From the NCBI RefSeq assembly GCF_905397435.1, contig NZ_CAJPVI010000001.1, forward strand, positions 186,001 through 250,000: a stretch of 64,000 bases of DNA. The letters run 5' to 3'. How positions within the stretch are numbered: position 1 is the stretch's first letter; every line of letters starts with the position of its first letter. This DNA is from Cupriavidus numazuensis (GTDB lineage Bacteria > Pseudomonadota > Gammaproteobacteria > Burkholderiales > Burkholderiaceae). The position numbers and the translations under genes were made by a program. The notes beneath the pieces were generated by a model. That model worked only from the letters and a program-made list of their open reading frames with translations. It searched no databases and was not told where the DNA came from. This document shows, piece after piece, positions 32,315 through 42,091 of this stretch.

Positions 32315-33511
32315 ATGAGTTTGTTTTCTGCCGTCGAAATGGCCCCGCGCGACCCGATCCTGGGCCTGAATGAAGCTTTCAATGCCGACACCCGCGCCAC
32401 CAAGGTGAACCTGGGCGTTGGCGTGTACTTCACCGACGAAGGGAAAATTCCGCTGCTGCGCGCCGTGCAGGAAGCGGAAAAGGCGCGCCTGACCACCGCC
32501 ACGCCGCGCGGCTACCTGCCGATCGAAGGCATTGCCGCCTATGACCAGGCCGTGCAGTCGCTGCTGTTCGGCAAGGAATCGCCGCTGATCACGGAAGGCC
32601 GTGTTGTGACGGCTCAGGCGCTCGGCGGTACCGGCGCGCTGAAGATCGGCGCCGACTTCCTGAAGCGCCTCTACCCGACCTCGAAGGTCGCCATCAGCGA
32701 CCCGAGCTGGGAAAACCACCGCGCCCTGTTCGAAGCCGCCGGCTTCGAGGTCGTGAACTACGCCTACTACGACGCCCCGTCCCACGGCCTGAACTTCGCC
32801 GGCATGGTGGAATCGCTGAAATCGTATCCGGCCAACACGATCGTCGTGCTGCACGCTTGCTGCCACAACCCGACCGGCGTCGACCTGTCGGCCGACCAGT
32901 GGAAGGAAGTGGTCGCGCTGATCAAGGACCGCAACCTGATCCCGTTCCTCGACATGGCCTACCAGGGCTTTGCCGACGGCATCGATCCGGACGGCGCCGC
33001 CGTGCGCCTGTTCGCGGATTCGGGTCTGCCGTTCTTCGTGTCGAGTTCGTTCTCGAAGAGCTTCTCGCTGTACGGCGAGCGCGTGGGCGCCCTGTCGATC
33101 GTCACGACCGGCAAGGAAGAAGCCCAGCGCGTGCTGTCCCAGGTCAAGCGCGTCATTCGTACCAACTACTCGAACCCGCCGACCCACGGCGGCACCGTGG
33201 TGGCTACCGTGCTGAACAGCCCGGAACTGCGCGCCATGTGGGAAGAGGAACTGGCCGAAATGCGCGACCGCATCAAGCTGATGCGCCATGCGCTGGTCGA
33301 CAAGCTGGCCGCCAAGGGCGTGAAGACCGACTTCTCGTTCGTGAAGGCGCAGCGCGGCATGTTCTCGTACTCGGGCCTGACCTCGGCGCAAGTCGACCGC
33401 CTGCGTAACGAGCATGGCATTTACGCCGTCGGTACTGGCCGCATCTGCGTCGCCGCGCTGAACAGCCGCAACATCGACGCCGTCGTCGACGCTATCGCGG
33501 CAGTGCTGTAA
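32315..33511 (+). CDS. tyrB: Aromatic amino acid aminotransferase (class I)
   Basis: PLP enzyme interconverting aromatic or dicarboxylic amino acids and keto acids, the last step of Phe/Tyr synthesis; 398 residues. The PLP lysine is Lys248 in SSSFSKSFSLYGERVGAL. CHNPTGVDLS and the C-terminal GRICVAALN match the aspartate/tyrosine aminotransferase subgroup. TyrB and AspC are close, so specificity is uncertain. ATG 32315 follows a purine-rich GAGAGTCCAA. A strong terminator follows. Confidence 0.9.
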   Translation: MSLFSAVEMAPRDPILGLNEAFNADTRATKVNLGVGVYFTDEGKIPLLRAVQEAEKARLTTATPRGYLPIEGIAAYDQAVQSLLFGKESPLITEGRVVTAQALGGTGALKIGADFLKRLYPTSKVAISDPSWENHRALFEAAGFEVVNYAYYDAPSHGLNFAGMVESLKSYPANTIVVLHACCHNPTGVDLSADQWKEVVALIKDRNLIPFLDMAYQGFADGIDPDGAAVRLFADSGLPFFVSSSFSKSFSLYGERVGALSIVTTGKEEAQRVLSQVKRVIRTNYSNPPTHGGTVVATVLNSPELRAMWEEELAEMRDRIKLMRHALVDKLAAKGVKTDFSFVKAQRGMFSYSGLTSAQVDRLRNEHGIYAVGTGRICVAALNSRNIDAVVDAIAAVL

Positions 33512-33570
33512 AGACCGCATTGTGCAGTGCTGCCGACACCAGGGCAGCACTGGCATGAAGCATGCATCAG

Positions 33571-33600
33571 AAAAAGGCAGCCACGGCTGCCTTTTTCTTT
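33571..33600 (+). terminator. Terminator after tyrB
   Basis: AAAAAGGCAGC, loop CACG, GCTGCCTTTTT then TCTTTTT; about 60 bp after the stop. Intrinsic terminator. Confidence 0.9.
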
Positions 33601-33790
33601 TTGTCATTCCTTTTTGTCATGCGGAATTAAGGCCTTTGGGCTATTGTTTTTCCCCGTTGCCGTCGTACCTTAGGGTATATGCTGCACAGCACGATTGTTC
33701 GGTTGCGTGCATAATCGGCACACAGTCGGACGATGGTGCCCCCATCCAGAAGACGTTTTCATCGTATTCGTATCACCAGGCCAGACCGCC

Positions 33791-35032
33791 ATGCTCTACC
33801 AACTGCATGAGTTCCAGCGTTCGATGCTGCACCCGCTGACCGCGTGGGCACAGGCGACCGCCAAGACTTTCACCAACCCCCTCAGCCCGTTGTCCCTGGT
33901 TCCCGGCGCCCCCCGCCTGGCTGCCGGCTACGAACTCCTGTACAGGCTCGGAAAGGAATACGAGAAACCCGCGTTCGACATCAAGTCGGTACGCTCGAAC
34001 GGCCGCGAAATCCCGATCGTCGAACAGACCATCATGGAAAAGCCGTTCTGCCGCCTGGTCCGCTTCAAGCGCTACGCCGATGATCCGGACACCATCAAGC
34101 TGCTCAAGGACGAGCCCGTGGTGCTGGTCGCCGCGCCGCTGTCGGGCCACCACGCCACGCTGCTGCGCGACACGGTGCGCACGCTGCTGCAGGACCACAA
34201 GGTCTACGTGACCGACTGGGTCGACGCGCGCATGGTGCCGGCCGAACATGGCCCGTTCCACCTGTCGGACTACATTTATTACATTCAGGAGTTCATTCGC
34301 CATATCGGCGCGGACAAGCTCCACGTCATTTCCGTGTGCCAGCCGACCGTCCCAGTGTTGGCAGCGATCTCGCTGATGGCTTCGGCCGGCGAGAAGACGC
34401 CGCTCACCATGACCATGATGGGTGGACCGATCGACGCTCGCAAGAGCCCGACCGCGGTCAACTCGCTGGCGACCAACAAGTCGTTCGAGTGGTTCGAGAA
34501 CAACGTGATCTACACCGTGCCGGCCAATTACCCAGGCCACGGCCGCCGCGTCTATCCGGGCTTCCTGCAGCATGCGGGCTTCGTGGCGATGAACCCGGAC
34601 CGCCACCTGTCGTCGCACTACGACTATTACCTGAGTCTGCTTCAGGGCGACGCCGACGATGCTGAAGCGCACGTACGCTTCTACGACGAGTACAACGCCG
34701 TGCTCGACATGGCGGCCGAGTACTACCTCGACACGATTCGCGAGGTCTTCCAGGAATTCCGGCTGGCCAACGGTACGTGGGCCATCGACGGCAACCCGGT
34801 GCGCCCGCAGGACATCAAGGGCACCGCGCTGCTGACCGTTGAAGGCGAGCTCGACGACATCTCCGGCGCCGGCCAGACTGCCGCGGCGCACGACCTGTGC
34901 GCGGGCATTCCCAAGACGCACAAGCACCATCTGTCCGCGGCGAAGTGCGGCCACTACGGGATCTTCTCGGGCCGCCGCTGGCGCGATGAAATCTATCCGC
35001 AGCTGCGCGATTTCATCCGCAAGCACCGGTGA
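33791..35032 (+). CDS. phaZ: Intracellular polyhydroxybutyrate depolymerase
   Basis: Mobilises stored PHB granules. The 413-residue product starts MLYQLHEFQRSMLHPLTAW and carries the Cys nucleophile at residue 183 in ISVCQPTVPV, the same position reported for the Ralstonia eutropha PhaZ1 depolymerase, which lacks a normal lipase box. The C-terminal region has the expected Asp (VEGELDDISGAGQT) and His (CGHYGIFSGRRW). No signal peptide, as expected for an intracellular enzyme. The frame opens upstream, but ATG 33791 gives the family start. It indicates that the organism makes PHB. Confidence 0.93.
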   Translation: MLYQLHEFQRSMLHPLTAWAQATAKTFTNPLSPLSLVPGAPRLAAGYELLYRLGKEYEKPAFDIKSVRSNGREIPIVEQTIMEKPFCRLVRFKRYADDPDTIKLLKDEPVVLVAAPLSGHHATLLRDTVRTLLQDHKVYVTDWVDARMVPAEHGPFHLSDYIYYIQEFIRHIGADKLHVISVCQPTVPVLAAISLMASAGEKTPLTMTMMGGPIDARKSPTAVNSLATNKSFEWFENNVIYTVPANYPGHGRRVYPGFLQHAGFVAMNPDRHLSSHYDYYLSLLQGDADDAEAHVRFYDEYNAVLDMAAEYYLDTIREVFQEFRLANGTWAIDGNPVRPQDIKGTALLTVEGELDDISGAGQTAAAHDLCAGIPKTHKHHLSAAKCGHYGIFSGRRWRDEIYPQLRDFIRKHR

Positions 35033-35053
35033 CCTGATCGCCCGCCACGTACA

Positions 35054-35080
35054 AACGCCCGCAACCGCGGGCGTTTTTTC
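35054..35080 (+). terminator. Terminator after phaZ
   Basis: AACGCCCGC, loop AACC, GCGGGCGTT followed by TTTT, 21 bp after the phaZ stop. Confidence 0.9.
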
Positions 35081-35110
35081 ATTCAGCAGCGCTGTGGATG
35101 CACGCGCCCG

Positions 35111-35743
35111 TCAGCGCCGCAGGTAGCTCAGCAGCATGTCGGTGTGCAGCTCGGCGAAACGTTCATGCTCGTCCTGCGAAGCCACGTCCCTGCCGATCAC
35201 GGCGCTGATCGTATAGCGGTTGGACAGCACGTAGTAGCCCAGCGCCGAAATGGTCAGGTAGAACTGCGGAACGTCGATGTTGTCGCGGAACAGCCCCTGC
35301 TGCTGGCCGCGACGGATGATATCCGCCAGCACGTTGACGATCGGATTGACGAGCTGGTGCAGCTGCGCCGATTTCTTCAGGTGGCGCGCCTCGTGCAGGT
35401 TCTCGCTGTTGACGAGCCGGATGAACTCCGGGTGCTGGTAGTACCAGTCCCAGACGAAGCGGGCCAGCGTGCGGACCGCGGCGACGGGGTCTTCGTCGGT
35501 GATGTGCAGCCGTTCCTCATCGGCGCGGAACTCGGCGTACTGTTTCTCGAGCACGGCCAGGAAGAGCCCTTCCTTGCTGCCGTAGTAGTAGTACAGCATG
35601 CGCTCGTTGGTCTCGGCACGGCGCGCAATCTGGTCGACTCGGGCGCCGGCCAGGCCGCCCTTGGCAAATTCCTCCGTGGCCGCCGCCAGGATGCGGCGGC
35701 GCGTGCCCTCTGGGTCCCGCTTGGTTCTGGTCTCGTTTGACAT
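35111..35743 (-). CDS. TetR-family transcriptional regulator
   Basis: A 210-residue repressor-type regulator. The N-terminal helix-turn-helix is in GARVDQIARRAETNERMLYYYYGSK-like residues 32-57, followed by a ligand-binding helical domain resembling the TetR_C_29 group. The ligand is unknown. ATG 35743 (MSNETRTKRDPEGTRRRIL) places the HTH normally; the longer frame starting at 35866 is rejected. It is divergent from rnfB with 206 bp between them, in which I found no clear palindromic operator. Confidence 0.88.
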   Translation of the reverse strand: MSNETRTKRDPEGTRRRILAAATEEFAKGGLAGARVDQIARRAETNERMLYYYYGSKEGLFLAVLEKQYAEFRADEERLHITDEDPVAAVRTLARFVWDWYYQHPEFIRLVNSENLHEARHLKKSAQLHQLVNPIVNVLADIIRRGQQQGLFRDNIDVPQFYLTISALGYYVLSNRYTISAVIGRDVASQDEHERFAELHTDMLLSYLRR

Positions 35744-35949
35744 GGGATAAGGGTCGATGTTTGCGCGGATTATGGCACACCCGCGCTGGCTTCTGGCCCG
35801 CTGGCCGTCGCGCATGATGGCCGGTTCTGCCCGATCGTGAAATCGGGGATAATCCGTGCGGCGCACGGCCCGCAGAGGCCGGCCCGCGATGTTGCCGGCA
35901 GCCTGCCGCCATCACGAATATTCCTGTTCCCGCCATTCCTGCTGTTGTC

Positions 35950-36696
35950 GTGAGTCCCGCCCAAACCCTTGCAGACCGCCTAGAGGCGCTGCTGCCGCAA
36001 ACCCAGTGCACCAAGTGCGGCTTCAACGGCTGCCGTCCGTACGCCGAAGCCATGGCCAGCGGCGAAGCCGCGTGCAACCGCTGCCCGCCCGGCGGCGCGG
36101 AGGGAATCCGCCGCCTGTCCGCGGTGCTCGGCACCGAACCGCTTCCGCTCGACCCCGAACGCGGCGTCGAGCAGCCGCGCGCCGTTGCGCTGATCGACGA
36201 AAGCCTGTGCATCGGCTGCACCCTGTGCATCCAGGCCTGCCCGGTCGACGCCATCGCGGGCGCGGCCAAGCAGATGCACACGATCATTCCGGAGCTGTGC
36301 ACGGGCTGTGACCTCTGCGTGCCGCCCTGCCCGGTCGACTGCATCGACATGGTGCCCGTCACGGGCGAGCGCACCGGCTGGGACGCCTGGACGCAGGACC
36401 AGGCCGACGCTGCGCACGCGCGCTACGTCGCGCGCAAACTGCGGCTGGTACGCGAGCGTGAGGAAAACGACGCGCGCCTCGCGGCCAAGGCCGCCGCCAA
36501 GCTCGAGGCCCTGCAGGCGGAAGCCGCGCAATCCGAAACTGAACGCGCCGCGCAAGAACGCAAGCGTGCCATCATCCAGGCCGCCATCGAACGCGCGCGC
36601 CAGAAGCAGCAGGCCGCGCGCAGCAGCACCGCCACGCCAGACAACGGCAATGCGGGCGACAACAACAACGACAAACCGACGCCACCAGAACGATGA
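35950..36696 (+). CDS. rnfB: RnfB-type ferredoxin protein, orphan and soluble
   Basis: A 248-residue iron-sulfur protein. It has an N-terminal Fe-S domain ([16 protein letters not shown] ... CNRCPPGG) and two [4Fe-4S] ferredoxin motifs, [12 protein letters not shown] and [12 protein letters not shown], at about residues 85-97 and 115-127. A charged Ala/Glu/Lys-rich C-terminal tail follows (about residues 160-220). The hydrophobic N-terminal anchor of true RnfB is missing and no other rnf genes are present. Start is GTG at 35950. Its stop overlaps the nth start (ATGA), so the two are coupled. Confidence 0.88.
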   Translation: MSPAQTLADRLEALLPQTQCTKCGFNGCRPYAEAMASGEAACNRCPPGGAEGIRRLSAVLGTEPLPLDPERGVEQPRAVALIDESLCIGCTLCIQACPVDAIAGAAKQMHTIIPELCTGCDLCVPPCPVDCIDMVPVTGERTGWDAWTQDQADAAHARYVARKLRLVREREENDARLAAKAAAKLEALQAEAAQSETERAAQERKRAIIQAAIERARQKQQAARSSTATPDNGNAGDNNNDKPTPPER

Positions 36697-37337
36697 ATGC
36701 CGCCAAGGTTCATGCGCTGTTCGAGACCCTGCGCGAGGTCAATCCCGCGCCGGCCACCGAACTGGAATACAGCTCCCCGTTCGAACTGCTGATCGCCGTA
36801 CTGCTGTCGGCGCAGGCGACCGATGTCGGCGTCAACAAGGCCACGCGCCGGCTGTTCCCGGTCGCTCACACGCCGCAGCAGATGCTGGATCTCGGCGAGG
36901 AAGGGCTGAGCGCGTACATCAAGACCATCGGGCTCTACAAGACCAAGGCGAAGCATGTGATGCAGACCTGCCGCATCCTGGTCGAGCAGCACGGCGGCAA
37001 AGTGCCGCCGGACCGCGCCGCGCTGGAAGCGCTCCCCGGCGTGGGCCGCAAGACCGCCAACGTGGTACTGAATACCGCTTTCGGCGAGCCGACGATTGCC
37101 GTCGACACCCACATCTTCCGTGTGGCCAACCGCACCGGCCTTGCACCCGGCAAGAACGTGCAGATCGTCGAGGACAAGCTGCTCAAGGTTGTGCCCAGGG
37201 AGTTCCTGCACGATGCCCACCACTGGCTGATCCTGCACGGCCGCTACGTCTGCAAGGCGCGCAAGCCGGAGTGCTGGCATTGCGTGATCGAGCCGCTGTG
37301 CGAGTACCGCGACAAGACCGAAGCGCCGCAAGGCTGA
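36693..37337 (+). CDS. nth: Endonuclease III
   Basis: DNA glycosylase/AP lyase removing oxidised pyrimidines. The 214-residue product has the helix-hairpin-helix [13 protein letters not shown] with the catalytic Lys, VDTHIFRV with the catalytic Asp, and the C-terminal [4Fe-4S] ligand pattern C-x6-C-x2-C-x5-C ([17 protein letters not shown]). Overlaps rnfB by 4 nt and is followed by a terminator. Confidence 0.97.
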   Translation: MNAAKVHALFETLREVNPAPATELEYSSPFELLIAVLLSAQATDVGVNKATRRLFPVAHTPQQMLDLGEEGLSAYIKTIGLYKTKAKHVMQTCRILVEQHGGKVPPDRAALEALPGVGRKTANVVLNTAFGEPTIAVDTHIFRVANRTGLAPGKNVQIVEDKLLKVVPREFLHDAHHWLILHGRYVCKARKPECWHCVIEPLCEYRDKTEAPQG

Positions 37338-37352
37338 ACACCGCCACAAACG

Positions 37353-37381
37353 AAAAAGACCCGCCAAGGCGGGTCTTTTTT
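37353..37381 (+). terminator. Terminator after nth
   Basis: AAAAAGACCCGCC / GGCGGGTCTTTTT with a very short loop, 15 bp after the nth stop. The A-run on the other side may also let it serve the convergent nitroreductase gene. Confidence 0.9.
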
Positions 37382-37404
37382 CATGTCGCGCGCGACGTGC
37401 CGGA

Positions 37405-37992
37405 TCAGACGATGCGGCAGGCCTCTTCGAACGACAGGCGCGGCAGGCGCTGGTGCAGCTTGTCGCCCTCGCCATAGCCGAGGTTGCACAGGAAGTTGAC
37501 TTCCCACTTGCCGTCCGGGAAGAACGCGGCATTGACCTTGTCCGCGTCGAAGCCGCCCATCGGGCCGCAATCCAGGCCCATGGCGCGTGCGGCCAGGATG
37601 AAATAGCCACCTTGCAGCGAGCTGTTCATCAGCGCATCGCGGGCGATCTTGGCATCGTTGCCGGCATACCACGAGCGTGCATCGGCATGCGGGAACAGCT
37701 TGGGCAACTGGTCGTGGAAGGCCTTGTCGAACGCGATGATCGCCGTGACCGGCGCCGAGCGCGTCTTTTCGGTGTTACCAGCCGACACGCACTCGACCAG
37801 GCGGGCCTTCTCGGCAGCGCTCTTGACGAAGACGATGCGCATCGGGCAGCTATTGGCAGCCGTCGGGCCGAACTTCACGGCTTCATAGACCTGTTGCAGC
37901 ACGGCATCGTCCACGTGACGATCTTGCCACACGTTGTGCGTGCGGGCTTCGGTGAACAACTGGGCCAGGGCTGCCTGATCGATCTGGGTCAT
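37405..37992 (-). CDS. Nitroreductase-family protein, RutE-like
   Basis: FMN-dependent oxidoreductase of 195 residues, close to the RutE/HadB malonic semialdehyde reductase group. It starts [20 protein letters not shown] and has [16 protein letters not shown] near residues 41-56, [27 protein letters not shown] and the C-terminal [21 protein letters not shown]. No other rut genes lie nearby, so a role in pyrimidine degradation is not supported by context. The start at 37992 is fixed by the conserved N-terminus; the longer open frame upstream overlaps the transporter gene. Confidence 0.87.
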   Translation of the reverse strand: MTQIDQAALAQLFTEARTHNVWQDRHVDDAVLQQVYEAVKFGPTAANSCPMRIVFVKSAAEKARLVECVSAGNTEKTRSAPVTAIIAFDKAFHDQLPKLFPHADARSWYAGNDAKIARDALMNSSLQGGYFILAARAMGLDCGPMGGFDADKVNAAFFPDGKWEVNFLCNLGYGEGDKLHQRLPRLSFEEACRIV

Positions 37993-38081
37993 GCGCTCGT
38001 TCCTGTACATGGGTGTGAAAGGGAACGCGAATTGTACCCAAGGGCCAAAGGGCCCGCGTACAGGTGCTTTGATCAGGAAAT

Positions 38082-39008
38082 TCAATTCTGTTGTACTTCG
38101 CCCGATCCGCTCGCACGGCGGGTCAGCCACAGCACGCCAGCCAGAATCAGCCCACCGCCGACCGCCTGCGCGCCGCTGATGTGCTCGCCCAGCAGCACGG
38201 CGGCCAGGGCGACGGTGACGACCGGCTCCAGCGTCGACAGCATCGACGCCTGCGCGGCGCCCAGGCGCTGCAAGCCGGCAAAGAAAGTCAGGATAGCCAG
38301 CACCGTGGACAGCAGCGCAATGCCGAGCATCGCGAGCCAGCCGCCGGCGGTGGCCGGAAACTGCGGCGGCACGCCCGCGCCGATCCGCAGCACGCTGACC
38401 GTGCCGTAGACCAGTGCCGCCGCGGTGCAGATCACCGTGGTCGTGGCAATCGCATTGACGCCCGCCGTGACGCGCGCGCCGACGATGATGTACACCGAGT
38501 AGATCACGGCGGCCGCCAGACCCAGTGCAATCCCGAGCGGGCTGCCCTCCCCGCCGCCAACCGTGAGCCCCGCGCCCACCGAACACAGTACCAGCGCAAT
38601 GACGGCGGCCGTGGTCAACCGCTCCTTGAGGAAGATTGCCGCCAGGATCGTGACGAACAACGGATACAGGTAAAGCAGCAAGGCCACCAGGCTCGCCTGC
38701 GCATGGTTGAGCGCGCTGAAGAAGCAGAACGACTGGCCGACGTACCCGATGCCCCCCATGGCTGCCAGCGCCAAGACGCGCCCCCACGATGGCAACTGGA
38801 TGCCGCGCGCCCGCATGACAAAGGCCAGCGCCACAGCGGCCAGCGTGAACCGCACCGTCAGCAAGCCATAGACATCGGCGCCGGCCTCGTAGGCGAATCG
38901 CGCAAAGATGGCCATGGCGCCGAAGGCGCTCGCCGACAGGGCGATCAGCAGCACGCCGACGAATTTTTCGCGGGCGCGCTCGGAGGCAGCGGGCGTGGTA
39001 GCGGTCAT
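38082..39008 (-). CDS. EamA/DMT-family transporter
   Basis: Inner-membrane protein of 308 residues with ten predicted helices in two EamA repeats (about residues 18-145 and 155-295). The C-terminal [20 protein letters not shown] is characteristic. Probable metabolite exporter; substrate unknown. ATG 39008 was chosen over the upstream in-frame start. Confidence 0.87.
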   Translation of the reverse strand: MTATTPAASERAREKFVGVLLIALSASAFGAMAIFARFAYEAGADVYGLLTVRFTLAAVALAFVMRARGIQLPSWGRVLALAAMGGIGYVGQSFCFFSALNHAQASLVALLLYLYPLFVTILAAIFLKERLTTAAVIALVLCSVGAGLTVGGGEGSPLGIALGLAAAVIYSVYIIVGARVTAGVNAIATTTVICTAAALVYGTVSVLRIGAGVPPQFPATAGGWLAMLGIALLSTVLAILTFFAGLQRLGAAQASMLSTLEPVVTVALAAVLLGEHISGAQAVGGGLILAGVLWLTRRASGSGEVQQN

Positions 39009-39108
39009 GGAAATTGGGGCAGCACGGCAAATTGGCCAACCCCGCATTCTAATGGCGCCGGCGCCACCGTCAGCACGGGTGAGAGCGCTCGTTTACAATG
39101 CCGCCATC

Positions 39109-39540
39109 ATGTTCAATCCGTCCCGTGAAGAAGTCCGCCGATTTTTCTGCGATGCCTGGCAGAAGCAACTCACCGGCGGCGTCCTGACCCCGCTGGAAGC
39201 CATTGCCGTCGACTGGATCCGCGAGCACCCCGAATATCACGCGCTGCTCACCGATACCGAAGGCGCGCTGGCGCAGGACTACACCCCCGAGCAGGGCCAG
39301 ACCAATCCTTTCCTGCACCTGTCCATGCACTTGTCGATCTCCGAGCAGGTGTCGATCGACCAGCCGCCGGGCATCCGCCAGGCCTATGAAGCCCTGACAC
39401 AGCGGCTCGATTCGCCACACGAAGCCCAGCACCAGATCATGGAGTGTCTGGGCGAGATGCTGTGGCAGGCACAGCGTTCGGGGCTGCCGCCGGACGGCGC
39501 GCAATACGTCGACTCCGTAAGGCGCCGCGCGTCGCGCTGA
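39109..39540 (+). CDS. DUF1841 family protein
   Basis: A 143-residue soluble protein that I assign to DUF1841, function unknown. Conserved features include MFNPSREEVRRFFCDAW, a central NPFLHLSMHLSISEQVSIDQP and HQIMECLGEMLWQAQR near the C-terminus. Single gene divergent from the EamA transporter. Confidence 0.88.
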   Translation: MFNPSREEVRRFFCDAWQKQLTGGVLTPLEAIAVDWIREHPEYHALLTDTEGALAQDYTPEQGQTNPFLHLSMHLSISEQVSIDQPPGIRQAYEALTQRLDSPHEAQHQIMECLGEMLWQAQRSGLPPDGAQYVDSVRRRASR

Positions 39541-39671
39541 ACTCGAATGGCAGGGGCGGGCCGCGCCGCCTGCGTACAATTCGTCACAAATGTCGCCGAG
39601 TGACGTGGTAGGCTTGCGCGCATTGCCATCCGCCTGCGCCCACCGTCCAGCCGGACAAGGCGCCTACCGAC

Positions 39672-40925
39672 ATGCTCCAGACTTCAACGACCTGGGGACG
39701 GCTATGCCTGCTGCTCGCCTGTGCGTGGCCCCTCTCCGGCCACGCCGCGGTCTCGATGCTCCAGCCTGCCCGCGTCATCGACGGCACCCGACCACTCACG
39801 CTCACCCTGCTGATCAGCGCGGAAACCGGCACCCGGCGGTACGCGGTACCCGACACGCTTGAGGTCACGGCCTCGGGCGACCTGCAGGCGCCCGTGAAAC
39901 TCGTGCTGCGGCGCACGGAGCCTGGCCCCGCCGTGCTTTCCCTGCGCAAAGGCGAAAACCGGACGATCCGCTATGCGGCCGAGCTACCGCCGGGGCTGCG
40001 CGGCACGGTGCGCCTTGATGCCATCGGCATCGACGCTGCACCCGTGCTCGTCACGCTGAACCAACAGGCGACGCCCGACCAGCCTGCCGCTACGCCCTTG
40101 GCCACCGCCCCATTCGCGCCAACCCATGAGACCCTGTCCGCCGAAACGCCAGCCCCAATAGTGCCCGTCGCCTCCGCCATCCAGCCGGCACCCGCGCCCG
40201 CCGACCTGCGCGACAGCGCGCGCCTGTCGTTCAACGATCCGATGTACTTCATCGTCGGCGCACACGACGGCGGCAACGCGAAATTCCAGCTCAGCTTCAA
40301 GTACCGGATCTTCGAAGGCACCGATCCGGCGTCGCGACGCTTGATCGACAATCTCTACTTCGGGTACACGCAGTTCTCGCTGTGGGACTTGTCGGAGGAG
40401 TCCAAGCCGTTTCGCGACACCAACTACCGGCCGAGTTTCTACTACTACCTGTCGGACACCGGCGTGCACAACCGCGCCATCAGCCGCCTGTCGCTGGCCA
40501 CCGGATTCGAGCACGAGTCAAACGGGCGTGACGGCGACCAATCACGCAGCATCAACACGGTCTTTCTCAAGCCGACCTTCTATTTCGGCGACCAGAACGA
40601 CTGGCACTGGCGCGTCGCGCCCAAGCTCTACGCCTACCTGGAAAAGAACGACAACCCCGACATCGCGCATTACCGCGGGTACATGGATCTGGACGTGGCT
40701 TATGGCAAAGCGGATTCGTGGGAATTCGCCGCAACCGTGCGCAAGGGCACACGCAAGTGGTACGGCAGTGTCGACGCGCGCGTGACCTATCCGCTTGCGC
40801 AGCTCATTCCGGGCACGGCGGGGTACCTGATGGCAGGGTATTTCGTCGGCTACGGGGAGAGCCTGCTCGACTACAACCAGAAGGTTCCCTGGCAGTTCCG
40901 GCTTGGCTATGCGCTGTCCCGTTAG
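39672..40925 (+). CDS. pldA: Outer-membrane phospholipase A with N-terminal extra domain
   Basis: Probable outer-membrane phospholipase A (OMPLA), hydrolysing mislocalised phospholipids. The 417-residue product has a signal peptide (cleavage near HAA, residue 26), a beta-rich region of about 100 residues, a Pro/Ala linker (about residues 135-180), and the OMPLA barrel from about residue 180. The barrel carries the catalytic His281 and Ser283 in FEHESNGRDGD. E. coli PldA is about 290 residues, so the N-terminal part is additional. Convergent with the thioredoxin-like gene. Confidence 0.87.
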   Translation: MLQTSTTWGRLCLLLACAWPLSGHAAVSMLQPARVIDGTRPLTLTLLISAETGTRRYAVPDTLEVTASGDLQAPVKLVLRRTEPGPAVLSLRKGENRTIRYAAELPPGLRGTVRLDAIGIDAAPVLVTLNQQATPDQPAATPLATAPFAPTHETLSAETPAPIVPVASAIQPAPAPADLRDSARLSFNDPMYFIVGAHDGGNAKFQLSFKYRIFEGTDPASRRLIDNLYFGYTQFSLWDLSEESKPFRDTNYRPSFYYYLSDTGVHNRAISRLSLATGFEHESNGRDGDQSRSINTVFLKPTFYFGDQNDWHWRVAPKLYAYLEKNDNPDIAHYRGYMDLDVAYGKADSWEFAATVRKGTRKWYGSVDARVTYPLAQLIPGTAGYLMAGYFVGYGESLLDYNQKVPWQFRLGYALSR

Positions 40926-40937
40926 CCGGATAAACGG

Positions 40938-41363
40938 TTAGCCGGCCAGCGGCTTGCCTTCCGACTTCAGCCGCGCATTGGCCACGGCCGCCGCGAACTG
41001 GCCATGGCCGTGCCACCCGGTGGCCCGGCCAAGCTTCTTGCCGTTCCGGAAGAACATGAAGACCGGGATGCCATGCAGCCCGAAGCGCCGGCCAAGGTCG
41101 GGATGCGCATAGACATTGGCATGCAGCCAGTGCAGGTCCAGCGCGCGGATCGGCTCCGGATTGGCCAGCATGGCCTTCTTCGCCATCTCGCAGTTGAAAC
41201 AGTCCACGCCCCAGAAGAATACGCACACCAGCTTGTCGCCGGCCGCGGCCACGGCGGCGTCGATCGACGTGCTGTCCACCGACTGCATGCCGAATGCGTC
41301 GAACGCGCGGTGGTCAAGGTGCGCGTCGGAGGACGCGGGGGTTCCGGCTGCTGCATCGCTCAT
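40938..41363 (-). CDS. Thioredoxin-like protein
   Basis: A 141-residue thioredoxin-fold protein without a signal peptide. The redox motif is CFNC in VFFWGVDCFNCEMAKKAML, and the cis-Pro lies in HGIPVFMFF. An extra N-terminal segment of about 25 residues precedes the fold. It lies downstream of grpE on the same strand. It differs from the canonical WCGPC type, so a specific rather than general reductase role is likely; the substrate is unknown. Confidence 0.85.
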   Translation of the reverse strand: MSDAAAGTPASSDAHLDHRAFDAFGMQSVDSTSIDAAVAAAGDKLVCVFFWGVDCFNCEMAKKAMLANPEPIRALDLHWLHANVYAHPDLGRRFGLHGIPVFMFFRNGKKLGRATGWHGHGQFAAAVANARLKSEGKPLAG

Positions 41364-41385
41364 GTCATACCTCCCGGAATGGCAA

Positions 41386-41418
41386 GACGCCCCAGGGCCA
41401 GGATGGCGCTGGGGCGTC
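41386..41418. terminator. Hairpin between grpE and thioredoxin-like gene
   Basis: GACGCCCCAG / CTGGGGCGTC, a 10-bp perfect stem with a 13-nt loop. On the minus strand it is followed by TTGCC only, so it is a weak candidate terminator or an attenuating structure after grpE. Confidence 0.4.
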
Positions 41419-41464
41419 GTTGGGCAAAGCCTGCGGGCGCATCAGGCGAGCCCGCCGCTACCGC

Positions 41465-42019
41465 TTACTTGGGGGCCGATACCGTCACCAGCGCCGGACG
41501 CAGCACGCGATCCGCAATCGTATAGCCGCGCTGCAGCACGGCCACGACGGTGTTCGACTCCTGCTCGGACGGGACCATCGAGATGGCCTGGTGGCGATGC
41601 GGGTCAAACTTCTCGCCGACCGGGTTCAGTTCCACGATCTTGCCGCGCTCGAAGGCGGCCGACAGCTGGCGCGCGGTCAGCTCGACACCTTCACGCAGCT
41701 TGGCAATATCGCCCGAGCCATCTGCCAGCGCAGCCTGCAGGCTGTCCATGACGGGCAGCAGGTTGTCGGCAAAATTCTCGATGGCGAACTTGTGCGCCTT
41801 GGACACGTCGTCCTGCGCCCGGCGGCGGATGTTTTCACCCTCCGCGACAGCACGCACGTACATGTCGTAGTGCTCGCGCGCCTTGGCTTCCAGCGCGGCA
41901 AGCTGCGCCGCCACGTCATCCGCGCCGGCAGTTTCGGGCGCAGCCGTTGCGGCATTGGCGGCCGCTTCGGCGGCCGTGTCAGGCGTCGGGGTGGATGGCG
42001 TCTGCTTCTGTTCTTCCAT
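41465..42019 (-). CDS. grpE: Nucleotide exchange factor GrpE
   Basis: Exchange factor for DnaK, heat-shock protein. The 184-residue product begins [14 protein letters not shown] (acidic, disordered), then a coiled coil of about 60 residues ([22 protein letters not shown]), and the beta-sheet domain with the conserved [16 protein letters not shown] long disordered Ala-rich segment lies before the coil. The gene has a sigma-32-like promoter 70 bp upstream. dnaK and dnaJ are not in the window. Confidence 0.95.
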   Translation of the reverse strand: MEEQKQTPSTPTPDTAAEAAANAATAAPETAGADDVAAQLAALEAKAREHYDMYVRAVAEGENIRRRAQDDVSKAHKFAIENFADNLLPVMDSLQAALADGSGDIAKLREGVELTARQLSAAFERGKIVELNPVGEKFDPHRHQAISMVPSEQESNTVVAVLQRGYTIADRVLRPALVTVSAPK

Positions 42020-42091
42020 GTCGATCCGTATCAATACATTATCGCGACCGGCCAATGCGGGCCGCGGTGGGTAAATCGGCGTGTGTCACGG

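Noticed and set aside
40938..41363. Thioredoxin TrxA for the gene after grpE
   Set aside because: The redox motif is CFNC rather than CGPC and the protein is longer, so I kept the generic name.
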